64,000 nucleotides of DNA from assembly GCA_026261815.1 (NCBI GenBank), contig JAMPIT010000350.1, positions 2,046,001 to 2,110,000 of the forward strand, in the 5' to 3' direction. The DNA comes from Monarcha castaneiventris obscurior. Its lineage: Eukaryota; Chordata; Aves; Passeriformes; Monarchidae. The translations under genes and the position numbers were made by a program. Within the stretch, counting starts at the first letter, position 1; the number at the start of each line of letters is the position of its first letter. Under the pieces are notes generated by a model. It ran no database searches and was not told where the DNA came from. It was given only the letters and a program-made list of their open reading frames with translations. Of the stretch, positions 40,028 to 52,024 are shown piece after piece.

Positions 40028-40268
40028 CCGGCTCCCCAACGCCTGCGGGCACGGACCCCCCCGCGGGGGACGCACGCACTCTGCGCTACTCCTCCGGCGC
40101 CTCAACTCTAACTCGGTCCAGTCCCGGGCGAAGCGCAGCTGCTGGCGAAGGGGAGGAGGAACCGGGCCAAGCGAGCTCGGGGAGATCCGCCTCCCTGCCC
40201 CGGCATTGGCTTTCCCAGAGGGCGGGCTCTGGCGCTGGGCTAGCCGAGTGGGTGCACCGCCCATCCAT
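40028..40268 (-). other. ZMYM2: Candidate non-coding first exon of ZMYM2
   Basis: On the minus strand, a good splice donor CGG|GTAAGG lies after position 40028. About 240 nt upstream is an ATTGG (inverted CCAAT) box at 40304-40308, followed by TTTATAG at 40300-40294, which would place a start near 40268. These signals suggest a first exon of about 240 nt. The TATA-like box reads as TATAAA on the plus strand, so its direction is ambiguous. Another minus-strand donor, AGTG|GTGAGT after 39107, is an alternative. This is inference from signals only. Confidence 0.33.
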
Positions 40269-40294
40269 CAGAGCCGCCCGCAGCCGGTTGACCC

Positions 40295-40308
40295 TATAAA
40301 CTGCCAAT
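40295..40308. promoter_or_regulatory. TATA-like plus CCAAT-like pair in the CpG island
   Basis: The sequence TATAAACTGCCAAT reads TATAAA on the plus strand and ATTGG..TTTATA on the minus strand. The minus order (CCAAT-type box, then TATA-like box, then start) suits ZMYM2. The plus-strand TATAAA could support a divergent transcript. Confidence 0.35.
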
Positions 40309-40848
40309 CTTCCTCCTGGCCATGCTTGGGGTTCTTCCCACTTTGATCCATCAGGTTTGAGGAACCCGGATCGCTGCCCACCGACCGGCTCGTTACCGGT
40401 GCCCGAGGGTCGCGCTGGCGCTCCCCGCGCCGCTCTTTGACAGCGGCAACTTGTGGAAGTTGTGTGTGCCGCCGAGCCGGCTGCGCCCCGCCGGCCGCGG
40501 GCAGGGTGCACCGGCCGTCCCGGCCGTGCGCTCGGTCCCTGCGGGCGCCACCGCTCCGGCCGTGGGGTGCGGGCTCGCCTCTCCCGCTGCGTCCCCCGCC
40601 GCCAAGCCATAGGGGCTGGCAATCGTTCTCCGAGGGCTCCCACTCCGCTCCTTCCCTTCCCTCACGAGGGCTTTGAACCTGGGGCCATTCCCATGATGGA
40701 CAGAGCATGGCTAATGGAAGCGTCCCCAGAGGGAGAGTTCACGTCTCCCAAGGAGGGCGCCTGGCCCGCGTCCCCGCAGCCTGCCCCGGCGGGCAGCGCC
40801 TCCTGAGCCGAGGACGCCTTGCTGCCCCCGCCCGCCGCGGGGGAGGGC

Positions 40849-40871
40849 GCCATATCAGCAGCCGATATGGC
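40849..40871. repeat. Inverted repeat GCCATATC-N7-GATATGGC
   Basis: Perfect 8-bp arms (40849-40856 and 40864-40871) flank the 7-nt loop AGCAGCC inside the island. It could be a paired factor site or simply a hairpin. Confidence 0.6.
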
Positions 40872-40886
40872 TCCTGGAGGAGCTGC

Positions 40887-40907
40887 TGGTGGTGGTGGTG
40901 GTGGTGG
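40887..40907. repeat. (GGT)n microsatellite
   Basis: Seven uninterrupted GGT units inside the island. Confidence 0.95.
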
Positions 40908-41480
40908 CGTCCTCCATTTTGTCGGAAGCCGCTGCGGGAAGCCTGGTACCAATTCAAACCAACGTGAGGCGCAGCGGGGCGTCCATTTGAAGAGCTTCCG
41001 TCCGGCTTCCCCGCGGGAAAAGGAGCCGGGTGCCCCCGGCAGTGCCGCAGGGTGGGGATGAGCGCTCCGGCCAGGCGCCGGGAGCCAACTCTCCGCCCGC
41101 CCTCCGCCAAAATGGAGGTTGCGCGCTTCCCTTGCGCGGCTCCTTCCCCCCGCGCTGGCCATGGCACCAGCGCCCGCTCCTTCGAGGACCAGGGGAGCGC
41201 AGCCGCCCGTCTGGCGCCCTGGTCCCGCTCTGCCCCATTCACTCATCCTCCTCTGCCCAGAAGAGGGAGAGAGAGAGCGCAATACCCGCCCTGCCTTTTC
41301 TAGCCGGGATCAATCCGTGTCAACCACGCGAAGCAGCGTCCCCCAGGGAGAGAAAGCCTCTTGCGTGCGCAAGGAGCTGAGCTTCAGCCGCTGGCGCCAT
41401 TTCCAGCCCGGAGCTGGAGCCTCCCGCGGGACCAGCCTGAGGGACAGCCTCCCTCTCGGGCGGCGCAGGAGTCATTGAAG

Positions 41481-43599
41481 GCATGTCTCCTTTCTCCACC
41501 ATCTTTGATGCGTTTGGCTAACAATTTTCATGTGTGGGAGAGACCAGAAATTTTCTAGCATCCATTGTCACAACAGTACATCTAATTTCTTCCTAATGAT
41601 GCCACCCGGAGACACAGGCTCCAGTCAACAACTCAAGCCAAAAGCTTCTCCGGCACTGTTACTGTATGTTATTGAGTGAAATTAATGTAGGTTTGGTTTT
41701 GTTGATTTTGGGTGGTTTTTTTATCAAGACATGCTGCTCATCAGATGAAGCTTGGAAGTGCTACCTGGTGTGGGGGGACAGTTACCTCAGGGCTGGCAGC
41801 AGCTTGCTCATGCCTGCAAAAAAAGATGTGAGATGATGGCAAAACAGCTCTAATACAACCACTGGTAAGGAAGAAAATGCCATGGAGATGCATCATCACT
41901 CATTTTGAAGGTCTCAAAGTTACCCTATAAAATAGATAGGCTTTGATCTGCAGTATCACACTGTCAAACTAATTACGTTACCAGAGAGCTGTTGACATTT
42001 CAACGTGGAATCCCATTCACTCCATCAAGTCAGCTGGCTCCTGACCATCTTCATTATTAGCCTGGAGTATCTTCTAGGTTGGTAAAACTCCAAGCCATTT
42101 TAAGTTGTCCTCCATATTACATATTTGCCATCATTCCTAGTCATGTGTCTCAGGAAGGTCTTTTGTTCTACAACAGTGCTTATCCATAAGCATCTAAGTT
42201 CTCATGAAGTTCAGAAAGAAGTTCAAGAGGACTTAAGCATCAGCAATGGATGGTAGTAAACAAGTGTTTTTCTAATTAAGAACACATTAAGAGAAACTAT
42301 CACTCTTTGTAGTCATTAAAAAAGTAACTGAAGAATCCTTTTCATCTTACCACTGCCCTAGCAAGATAACATTACCTAAAAGTGTCGGCCAGGACTATTA
42401 TGTAGCAATAGAACATTTTCATTAATGTTTTAGATTATACAGCTCAAACAAAATTTAATGGTTTTGCTTGCACTTTTGGAACTGTATGAAATGTATTTAT
42501 ATATTAAAGTTTATAACTCCAGAGAACTGTTGTCCCCCTATAGATATGTAACCTTAGTTTTAAATTCATATGTTCAAATATAGCCAAAAATAATTAAATA
42601 CACTGTGATTTTTGCTTTATTTTTTCAACTGACATGAGGAAAAAGGACAAAAAAGTTCAGGCACCCATGTAAATTCCTCTATAAAACCATGTATAATTCA
42701 AATTCTTTTTAAGAATAATCCATATAGAGTAATTCTTTTTATGGTTTGAAAGAGTTAGCATTAGCTCAAATGCTAAGCAGCAAAATCTCTTCATGAACAC
42801 CAGAGAACTGAAGCATATGTATTTATAGGCTCCACACCACTGCTTTCATGGACAGGCCTGGTGTCAGTAACCTCACTAGAAAATGTCAAATGTATTGACT
42901 AGGAGTAGATAAATTCAACAAAGCTGAGCCAACAGTTTGTTCATCAACTTACAAGAAGAGTGGCATCCTTCTGTTTGTCATGGAGGAATATTGTCTCAAA
43001 AAGCAGTCAACTGTATTTGAACTGAGAAGGAGTAATGTGATATATTTTGAAAAGTTTATGTTTGAGCAGAAATATTAAAAACACTTACCAAGCCAACCTT
43101 CTAGTGGTGCAGACTATATTGTAAGAACAGGATGAACATAGTATAAAGCCACCTCCTGCTGTCAGCATTATGTATCTATGATAAAGATTAGTGGCATTTG
43201 CTCCTGACTTAGAACAACTTTACTTTTGTCCCCTACCATTTCTTCCAGTATTTCTCTTTCTTTTCTGTGCTTAATCTCACTTCTTTGTCTACTTATCCTC
43301 AGTCCGTCTTGGCCATCACAAAGAAGAAAGATGTGAATGAACTGTATAGATTGATGGAACATATGTCCTCATAGTCATGGCATAACAGAATTCTGGTCTG
43401 CTAGTGTTTGCTCAACACAACTTCAAGAAATAGTAGTGGAAAAGAAATTAAAAAGACAAAATCAAACAAAACAAAAGAAAGCAGAACCTTAAAACACCTA
43501 TGATCAGTAACAACTTCATCATTTTGGTTTCATTATATAATACTTCATCTATGGGTGTTCTGATTTTTGAGCTTCATTAGGCATAGCAGCTATTCTTTG
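41481..43599. other. Upstream flank, nothing recognised
   Basis: AT-rich sequence after the CpG island. I see no gene, repeat family or RNA gene. Confidence 0.6.
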
Positions 43600-43848
43600 T
43601 AGACTAAAGCTCTTAATGAAAAGATACTTAGGAAAAAACTCTTCACTGTGAGGGTTGCGAAGCACTGGAACAAGTTGCCCAGGGAAGCTGTGGATGCCCC
43701 ATCTCTGGCCATGTTCAAGGCCAGGTTCAATGTGGCTCTGAGCAACCAGGTCTAGTGGAAGGTGTCCCTACCCATGCTACAGGGGTTGGAACCAGATGCT
43801 CTTCAAGGTCCCCTTCCAACCCAAATCAGTCTGTGATTCTATGATACC
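43600..43848 (+). mobile_element. CR1 LINE 3' end
   Basis: The order AAAAAACTCTTCACTGTGAGGG, GCGAAGCACTGGAACAAG, GTTGCCCAGGGAAGCTGTGGATGCCCC and a tail CCCTTCCAACCCAAATC then CTGTGATTCTATGAT shows a plus-strand CR1 end. Confidence 0.95.
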
Positions 43849-44394
43849 ATATCTGTGTGTTTGTACTCTACCTAACAGAACCCATAGAATTTGTAAAAAT
43901 TTTTTTTAAAAATGCTTAGTATGCAACATTACCTGTGGTTTTCATTATGGTTGTTGAACTACATATACATTTTATAGTATTTATAAGCAAATCAACATAT
44001 GTCTATAAGCAGATTGCATTCAGCTGTTTAATGTGCAGTTTATTTAACCAAAAGGGATCTTTCTAAAGGTCAGATAAGGAGACAATATATCCTATCTTAT
44101 AAAATTATTGTATTATTGCATGATATAATGTACCTTCAAATTACCTTTACGCCACACCCCATATTTAAGTTTTGGACCAGCAAATAACAACTTATGTTCT
44201 GAACCAGGCAACTTCCCCACAGAAGACATTCCAATAGTGTAAAGACTTTAGGATGTAATACCCAACAAATTGTTCTTCTGAAATAATTTTAAGGGTGTTT
44301 ACAATAATCAACATAATCTTTACTTGCAAAGTAATTTTTATTAATTTTTAAACATTCGAGGGTTTTAGTTAGATAACTCTCTTGTCTTAATGGA

Positions 44395-45830
44395 GAAATT
44401 ATATTGCAAAACAGAATATAGGATCTTAAAACTGGAAGAGACTTCCTGGGTCACTGAGTCCACTATCTTGCTATTACAGGAAACTCTATCATATAATCCC
44501 TTGCAGAAACTTTTCAAGCCCCATCTTAATGGTAGCTTGATATGTTCACCCCCTACTTCTCTTGCAAATCTGTTCCAGAACTTCATTGTTTTGGTGGTTA
44601 CAAACCTCCTTCTAATTTTCAGACTAAATTTATTCAAGAATCCATTTGTTTTTGTGCCAATGTTCATCCTTTGACTTAAATAGCTCTTCTCCCTCCCTGG
44701 TGTTTAGCCCTGATATATTTATAGACAGTCATCATATTCCCTCTCAGCCTTCCTTTTGCTAGACTAAATACAGATTTTTTAGTCTCTTCTTGTTCAATAG
44801 ATCTTCATTCCACTGGTCATTCTACTAGGCTTTATTGCTACCCATCCCAGTCTGGACTCATGTCTGAATGTGAGTTCAAATTCCCATAATAATCCATTTT
44901 AGACTAAATTACTACACTGTACAGTAGATCAATATTTCCATGTCTCCATGAAATATTACAGTCTTGGGTGTGTAGTTGCCTTTTTGCATAAGTCCATTAG
45001 ATAACCACCATCTATTCTAGTGGTTCCTATGTTCTTTTCTACCACTCAGTTACTGGGAAAGTTCTCTCTTAACAGCAAAATTTTTGTTAGCCTCCAAGTG
45101 CATGACCTTGCATTTTGTATTATAGCAGTTTGTTTTGTTTCCATTAGTTCAATCATCAAGGTCATTCATTGTTTTTCCATATGACATCCCACTGCAGCTA
45201 TGTTGATTATGCTGCCACTGCAATAAACTTATTTTCTCTACTTTGCCAAACTGGAAGATCAATCCCAAGAATAACTCCCAAAGAAATGTACTAGAAGACA
45301 CTATTCATTCGGGTACTCTCCTGTTTGGTACTACTTGCTGCCATTTCCTTCATTCTGCTCTGGAAAGTATCACCTCATCTCTGTGATTCTCAATGTGTAG
45401 CAAAACTCTTCTGCTACTCAGTCCCTCTTTCCCTGAAAGCTCTCTACTTAATTATCCTTTTTGTCAACTATCTTAGCATCTGCCCCTTTAAGAAAGGGCA
45501 AATAATTTTCATTTCAAACTTCTGAGCTCCTCCGTTCGATTGACTTGATTAACTAGGTCTTAGTTTGCCAAATTTGCCTTATGAAATCAAGGGGTTTAGA
45601 TACAGACCTGCTTTTGTTTTCTTTCCATGCAATTTACACAACATCAACTTTAGGATCATTTTCTACAACCAGTTTTTCTATACTGTCCTGTTCTCAAACT
45701 ATAAGTCCAAGTCTAAAATAGCATGATTTCATGTTGGTTTAGTGACATTTTGCTGAGAAAAGCTGTCAGCTATGACATTCATCTATATTTGGGGCCCTGC
45801 CACCATTAATAACATTTGCTCTCCAACCTA
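44395..45830 (-). mobile_element. Ancient CR1/L3-like LINE 3' region
   Basis: The order AAAACTGGAAGAGACTTCCTGGGTC, CAAATCTGTTCCAGAACTTC, CTGGTGTTTAGCCCTGA, CTCTCAGCCTTCC and CATGACCTTGCATTTTGTATTA matches old reptile-type CR1 3' regions. This is far more decayed than the avian CR1 tails elsewhere. The right boundary is uncertain. Confidence 0.6.
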
Positions 45831-47182
45831 CTAATTCAATTAAGTAAAAAAAAAGGCAAATAGCTTTTTTGCCACCTTAGTGAGTTGAAGTGGCTTAGGT
45901 GTCAGCCAGGTACCAAAGCCCCCACAAAGACAGCACAGAAGAGTGTGCAGCCTGAAGGAGGAGAGAACAACTCCGTTACAGCAGGAGGGAGTTGTTGCAT
46001 GAACCTAGCTTCTCATCTTACCGTAACCTATCTTTGGAGCAGCATCTGTGTATGTATTCCTATATATAAAGAAAATTCCCCATTCTTTCTAAATCCTATT
46101 TCTTTCTAGGTTTTCACTAGTGGATCCACTAGTGGGTCTCAAAAACTCTTTGATCACAAGTATTAATCAAGTACTGGATTTGGTAATTTAAACCTTTTCT
46201 AGTTTGCTAAACAAGATCTTTCTACTTAAGAGGTTGAAGATCTCCTCCTGTGGGATGTGTAAGAACAGTGCTGAACGAAAGAACTTCTTTGTACCTTCAC
46301 CTTTGTTTCTTTCCATTAAATCGGGCATACAATATTCCTTTTTTTATCCAGGTATTTCTCATGCTGAAGAACTTGAATGATCATGCTCTATGGTTTCACC
46401 ACAGGGAAGTTGCTGCATGATAAAGCTGCTGCCAAAAGTAGCAGTCCTGTCCTCTCCTTGGTGACTGGCTATAAATTTATGTCACCTTTCTATGGTGACA
46501 TGAGCATTCATGCAGCTAAAAATTGGCCAATTTTCAGTTGGACCAACACATTGATCTCTCTGCATGTGCAATCAGATGAGTGATAGTGCCTGATAAGGGG
46601 CTGCAGTGGGAAGCACAGGGGAATGATGTATATCCCATTTTTGAAACAGCACTACTAGCCTGCAGAAATTGAAGTGATGCTACATATGTATAAAGGAATC
46701 AGTAGAGTTTGGCTGGTGGCCTGGCTTTTGCTTTATATCAGTAAGAGCCACAATTTTGTTTTTAATTGGTTATTAGCAGTGTTTAGAGCTGAGAGAAAAA
46801 AACAAACTTGCAAAATATGAAATTGTGAAGTGAATTTTATTTCATAATGCTTGAATTTGGTCAGTTTTTAAAACATTCTGTAATATCTTTCTTGTAGTAA
46901 ATTTAATTTAAAAATCAAATTATTAAAAATCATAAAATTCTCTTACTGCAAATCACTATGATGATAGTTTGGCACTATTTTGACGTGTGCTTCATAGACA
47001 AAAACTGGAAAAAACAGTAATTTTTCGGTGAACTTTTTCATTTTCAAAGCAAAGCCGTTTTTCTTCCATTTCATTTAGCATCTGAGCCTGTTCTAGCAAT
47101 GAACAAAGTTGCTTTTTTAGGCAACTTGTCCTTTCCTGTTGGATGAGGACTGTGCCATAGTCAACAGTACCTTGAGGTTGGA
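45831..47182. other. Flank, nothing recognised except the 46115 palindrome
   Basis: AT-rich sequence with no identifiable gene or repeat family. Confidence 0.5.
46115..46134. repeat. Perfect 20-bp palindrome
   Basis: CACTAGTGGATCCACTAGTG equals its own reverse complement. No partner or gene is nearby. Confidence 0.95.
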
Positions 47183-47683
47183 TTAATGCACTGCTCTTTT
47201 ATATTCTAAAAGGCCATTTGGAAAAATGAGTTGGGGCAGAAACACAGTCAGAGCATTTACTAGAGCACCCTTCCACCACGGCTTTGTTAGACTATAATGT
47301 GGATAGGTGAATATTCTAAACAGTAGAGTCCCTTCCTTGCCACAAGACTCAGAATATGTTCTGCACAGAGCCTTACAAACTGGGAAGACTCCAGCCCTAC
47401 TTTCCACAAAGACAAGATTTTGTGATGACACTCTCATAAGACTGCTGCCTGACCTGACCATTTCTTCATTTAAAAAGACTACAGACTTGGACTTAGTCTT
47501 GTGACCAGAAAACCAAAATTCTCTCTCTTTAAACATGTCATCATGGTGCAGCCTCTTTTTCACATACAGAGGTTTTTTCTTCCTTCTTTGTATTAACAGT
47601 GCTTTATCCTCAATTTCAGACCCTTCATTAGTGCACTGCCACCCACAGTGCTGAATCTGTTGTGGTCTTTTTATTTTTGTCAT
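47183..47683 (-). CDS. Unrecognised 166-codon open reading frame, probably not a gene
   Basis: This is the longest ATG-initiated frame outside the CpG island apart from the ZMYM2 first coding exon. The product is Lys/Arg-rich near residues 28-45 (LLIQRRKKKPLYVKKRLH) and shows no signal peptide, membrane span or domain that I know. The flanks show no promoter. One frame of this length in a region of this size is close to chance expectation. Confidence 0.12.
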   Translation of the reverse strand: MTKIKRPQQIQHCGWQCTNEGSEIEDKALLIQRRKKKPLYVKKRLHHDDMFKEREFWFSGHKTKSKSVVFLNEEMVRSGSSLMRVSSQNLVFVESRAGVFPVCKALCRTYSESCGKEGTLLFRIFTYPHYSLTKPWWKGALVNALTVFLPQLIFPNGLLEYKRAVH

Positions 47684-48374
47684 CTTTCAAAAGTCCATAA
47701 TTTCCTTTTACCTTTCTAGGTTCTCTCAAGGTACCTTCCCTTCAATCTCTTGCTCTTACTCTAAAACTATAATTTCTTCACAAACTTTCCTTCATTTAGT
47801 TCTAAACCATTCTTGTTCATCATAAAGAAATGCATTATATGTGAAAAAGTAATTGAAGCAATAGAAACTTTGCGAAGTCTAATGCTTGCAGGTTGGGAAG
47901 TGCAACATTCCCTACATTCCCATGCAAATTCAGTTCTAAAAAGCCATCTGTGAAAATCACAAGGAATTTGTGACATGGCTGTTAAGAACTGCCTTCCATA
48001 CTCTGCACTCTGGAGCTGCTGTCTCCTATCCTTGAGTCCAGCTGCCTATGTTCAGCTCAACAGGCAGCTCCTTGTCCCACTTTGTCAGCTTATGATGATT
48101 CAGACTCAAAAATCCCCACCCTGTGATCCCACCTTCAAATCTGCTCCTGTGCTTTCTACCCCTTGAATTAATTATTAATTGACAATGCACATTTGATCAT
48201 ATGCATTGTGTCACATTCCTAAATTGCACTAATACTTCTTTTTCACATTACCTCTGTCTCATTCAGTATATAAGGTGAATGACATTCATAAATATCCTCC
48301 TACATTTTGTTTATACCCATATTAACTTTATGCTTTTTTTGAGAAACACCTCCATGGCGTAAATAATTTTCTTG

Positions 48375-49072
48375 GGATGGTGCAATGCTTGAGGCATGCA
48401 TATGCTAGGGGACAAGAGCCTGGAGTGAAAGTGCAGCCCTGCAGAAAGGGACATGGGGGTTTTGATTGCGTCCATAATGTGCTCCAGAGCCAAAAGGGCC
48501 AGCTGTATCCTGGGTGCATTAGGCACAGTATAGCTAAAAGGTCAAAAAAAGTGATTATCCCACTCTACTCTGTGCTGGTGTGGCCTCACCCTGTGTACTG
48601 TGTGCATTTTTGGGCTCCATGACGTTAAGAGGGATATAAAAATATTGCAGTTGTATTCAAAGCAGGGCAACAAAGACGGTGAAGGGTCTAGAGGGTGGGA
48701 CTTACAAGGTGCAGTGGAGGGTTTGTTCAGCTCAGAGGAGACTGAGGGGTAACCTCATTGCTGTCTGCAACTTCCTAAAGAGTGGGAGCAGAGAGGGAGG
48801 TGCTCTCTCTGGTGTCTGGTAATAGGACATAAGGGAATGGCTTCAAGCTGCATCAGGATAAATTGAGATTGGATATTAAAAAGTTCTTCACTGAGAGGGT
48901 GGCCAAGCACTGGAACAAGCTCATGGCCCCAAGCCTGTAGGTATTCAAGAAGGGTTTGAACAATACTCTCAGATCCATGGTTTAACTTTTAAGTTGTCCT
49001 GTGTGGAGTCAGGAGTTGAACTTTATGATCCTCATGGGTCTTTTCCAACTCAGGATATTCTATGATTCCATG
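48375..49072 (+). mobile_element. CR1 LINE 3' fragment
   Basis: CCAGAGCCAAAAGGGCCAGCTG, CTCAGAGGAGACTGAGGGG, TTCTTCACTGAGAGGGTGGCC and the tail TTTTCCAACTCAGGATATTCTATGATTCC show a plus-strand CR1 of about 700 bp. Confidence 0.95.
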
Positions 49073-49084
49073 GTTCCTTTGACA

Positions 49085-49180
49085 TCTATCACTAACACAT
49101 GACAGCTTCACAAACATTAATGCATTTATCCCCATTTTATACACAGAGAGCATACAATTAGTGTCAAAAATATGTGTTAT
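49085..49180. repeat. SINE-like (MIR/AmnSINE-type) fragment
   Basis: AGCTTCACAAACATTAATGC and TTTATCCCCATTTTATACACAGAG resemble the conserved core and tail shared by old amniote SINEs. The match is short. Confidence 0.4.
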
Positions 49181-50888
49181 TTTAGCTGCCTGTTTTGGAT
49201 GGCTATGTTTGTCAAGGATATAGCATTCATTTCTACACTTTATTTGGCAATCACATCTGACATCAACTTTGTTTGCAGTTGAGAAGTCTTCACAGCATGA
49301 GGCTGGGTGCCCAGAAAGTGAAAAAATGCCTATTTCTCATTGCTTGTCCCAAAACTGAATTAAATGAGCTTCAGCCTCACACAGGATCTATTGAAACAAG
49401 ACAAGGAGATAATCCAGTTGTTCAGGAGATATTCTTCTGTCCAAAGAACACAACTTTTTCTTCATGAAATCAGGTGCCTCAGTCACTGTACTGTGTAGCT
49501 TTTGTCCTAGAAAAGGTAAATACAAAGAGTCATACAATCAGCAGGCTACTTCACATCTTCTTCTTACTCTGAACACTAGATATCCTGTGTACTGAAATAA
49601 GTAAGGAATAGCCTGTGGTACAAACAGAATGTGATCTCACAGATAAGAGACTGTATTTTCCAGGAGTTTGAATTAAGTTTTCACAAGTAACATGAGTTTG
49701 AGTGCTCTCTATTTTTTGAATGTTTTAATGTCTGTATTCTTAGAACTTTCCAAACTACTTTTAGGAGTTAACTAATCCAGAAAAACAACCATCAGAAATT
49801 CTGTCTTGTTGAAGCAAATTTGAATCCCCGGGGATCATCCAAAAAGTTCAAAACTCACAAGTTTATAGAACAAATTCTGGTGACATAAGCTAATAGCAAA
49901 TGAAAGCAGGAGAAAAATACAATCCATGAATTCTGTGCAGCTCAATCATTTGGGAGAGGTTGTCTCTTTACCATCTAACTCAGGAATCCTGGATCCTGAG
50001 CTGCGTTCAAAAAGTCCATACATTCCTTTTTCTTCTCCATCACTACCTGCCCTGCAGCCCGTGTCTCAGTCTTCCATTTTCTCACATCTTAACTTCCAGT
50101 TTGAAGATGCACATCCTGGCACATTTGAGGCTTATATCATAGTCCCCTATCTCTTTGAAATGTTGCTCCAGCTCCCATTCTTTCTTTATCTCAGTAATCA
50201 TTCAGTCCCTTCAAGCATATCTTCTCACATTTATGTATTCCAGCGCTGCTTCCCTGCTCTCAGTTCTTGGCATTGTAGCAAGCTGTTCAGGAATGACAGT
50301 TTGGACCTCAGACTGGAGCATATCAGTATGTATGTAATCTAAGAATTTATCAAACACAAGCTAACTTGTGGAAACAGAATTTTCAAACTTACAGGAACAT
50401 AAAAACATAAAAGCAGTCAAACCAAAGGTTTGTTTAGCCCAAGATCCCATCTCTCGCAGTGGCCAGTTGTGGACATCTAGAGAACAGCAGAAGACAGCAG
50501 TAGAGTGATACCTCCCAAATATTCTCTCAGTCTCCATCTTATCACTTTTGCAAATACAGGTCAGTGAATAGAAAGCAGGAGGGAGAGAGGTAGGAAGCAA
50601 CAGGTTGCATATATTGCCATGGACCATAGTTGTTAAATACATTGGTTCCAAGGTTTCTTTTGGAACAAACAGGACATTTTTGTGGATTTCTATGAGCTCT
50701 GTTCCATGGCTTTTGGTTAACATTATGTTACATTTTAAAGATTTGGGATTTCAAGATGCCCAACCTTGACTATATTATCAAAAAAACCCACCCAGCCCAA
50801 AGTCACTGTTCTGCTGGAGAACAACTGATCCACTGAGGTGGGTGGCTTGTTTCTCTACTCAATTAGATACCAATTAACTGCTAGACAA

Positions 50889-50990
50889 GGAATCATAGAA
50901 TCACAGAATATAATCATAGAATATCTTGAGTTGGAAGGGACCCACAAGAATCATCAAGTCCAACTCCTGGCCTTTGTGGAAAATGGACTG
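50889..50990 (-). mobile_element. CR1 LINE tail fragment
   Basis: GGAATCATAGAATCACAGAA and GAGTTGGAAGGGACCCACAAG are a minus-strand CR1 3' end of about 100 bp. Confidence 0.9.
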
Positions 50991-52020
50991 GCTGGTTATG
51001 TCAAATAGAAAGATGCTGTGAGATGGTGGAGAATTGATGAGGCTGACTCAACAAAACTACAAGCTAAGCCACTTGTTCATCTTCCACCTGAGCTTGAGCA
51101 AGGCTGAACAACTGAATGGTGTCTGGTGAAGCGGAGGCCCCACAGCCCAGTGTTGTCTCAGTGAAATGCAGAAAAGCACCCACCTCTCTGTGCCAGCCCT
51201 CAGCCTCACTGCCCCTTCACTGTGCACAGCAAGCCTTGGTTTGGATCTGTTCCTCTGAGCAGACAATGATGGGAGTAAAGATCTGGAGAAGGTCAGAGGA
51301 ACGTACTGAGCTACCACAGGTCTGTGCTGCCTTTTTTCAGCCACAAGTTAGGTAGCTCGGTTTGATGAAGGTAACCAACGACCCTCATTATCCCTTTGTT
51401 TATATGCTAAAAACCACACCTACCAATACGAAAACAAGAAAACGGATGTCCCCCTACTCCACATCTATGATGGCAGCAACAGGCAGCCAATGATTTTTGA
51501 CTACAGTCATTCACCCATTTGTCCAAGAAGTATAAAATTGATATTTGAAATCCTCCACTACGGAAGGACAAGGACACAGCCCCACTCTGCAGACAAGTCA
51601 ACGGGTTTGCTCATCTCCCCTCCCCAAGGCAGGCACAACTCCGTGGTAAGATTTGTGTCTCTGTGTTGGAGCTTACCTGGGAACACTTGTACACAGAGCT
51701 ATGCATTTATATTTTGTAGGTCTAGTGCAGTTATCAGCAACATAACAAGAATCTATAACCTATTACTTTAGTAAACGACACTATTTGTGAAGCTGTGATT
51801 GTGAGTTTTTATTCAATGTGACCAGACTTACAGTGTTGAATTGGTAAACTGTATTATTCCTGAATCTGTGACTTGTGAATGTTCTTACTGAATGCAACCA
51901 GACTTTAGCACCTAATTGGTCATAAATGAGAAAAGCTCAGCTGCACCAAACCTCTCTGATCTCTAAGGACTAGTTGAAATGCAAGGGGGTTTATTTTCTG
52001 CCAAATTTCATATACTTACT
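50991..52020. other. Flank, nothing recognised
   Basis: Unique-looking sequence between two CR1 pieces. Short open frames on both strands resemble no known protein. Confidence 0.5.
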
Positions 52021-52024
52021 GCAA

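Larger units (their letters stand above)
37900..41480. promoter_or_regulatory. ZMYM2: CpG island, presumed ZMYM2 promoter
   Basis: This is the only CpG-dense block in the window, with an abrupt change from AT-rich flanks to runs of CCG, GCG and CGC. Several GC boxes and CCATTTTG/AAAATGG and GCCATTT-type sites resembling YY1 motifs are visible, for example near 40913, 41109 and 41395. It sits 19-22 kb upstream of the ATG exon, and no other candidate promoter is seen. All the long open frames inside it, on both strands, look like by-products of high GC. The island is broad (about 3.5 kb) and may hold several start sites. Confidence 0.85.

Noticed and set aside
39116..40264. A 382-codon minus-strand frame and many other long frames in the CpG island
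   Set aside because: They come from low stop-codon density in GC-rich DNA, overlap on both strands and all frames, are Pro/Arg/Gly-rich and resemble no protein I know.
40662..40853. A 63-codon minus-strand frame starting MAPSPAAGGGSKASS
   Set aside because: It is in the sense direction upstream of ZMYM2 and could be an upstream ORF, but nothing supports transcription or translation.
49926..50342. A 138-codon plus-strand frame
   Set aside because: Its composition and lack of any known motif suggest chance; there is no promoter or splice context.
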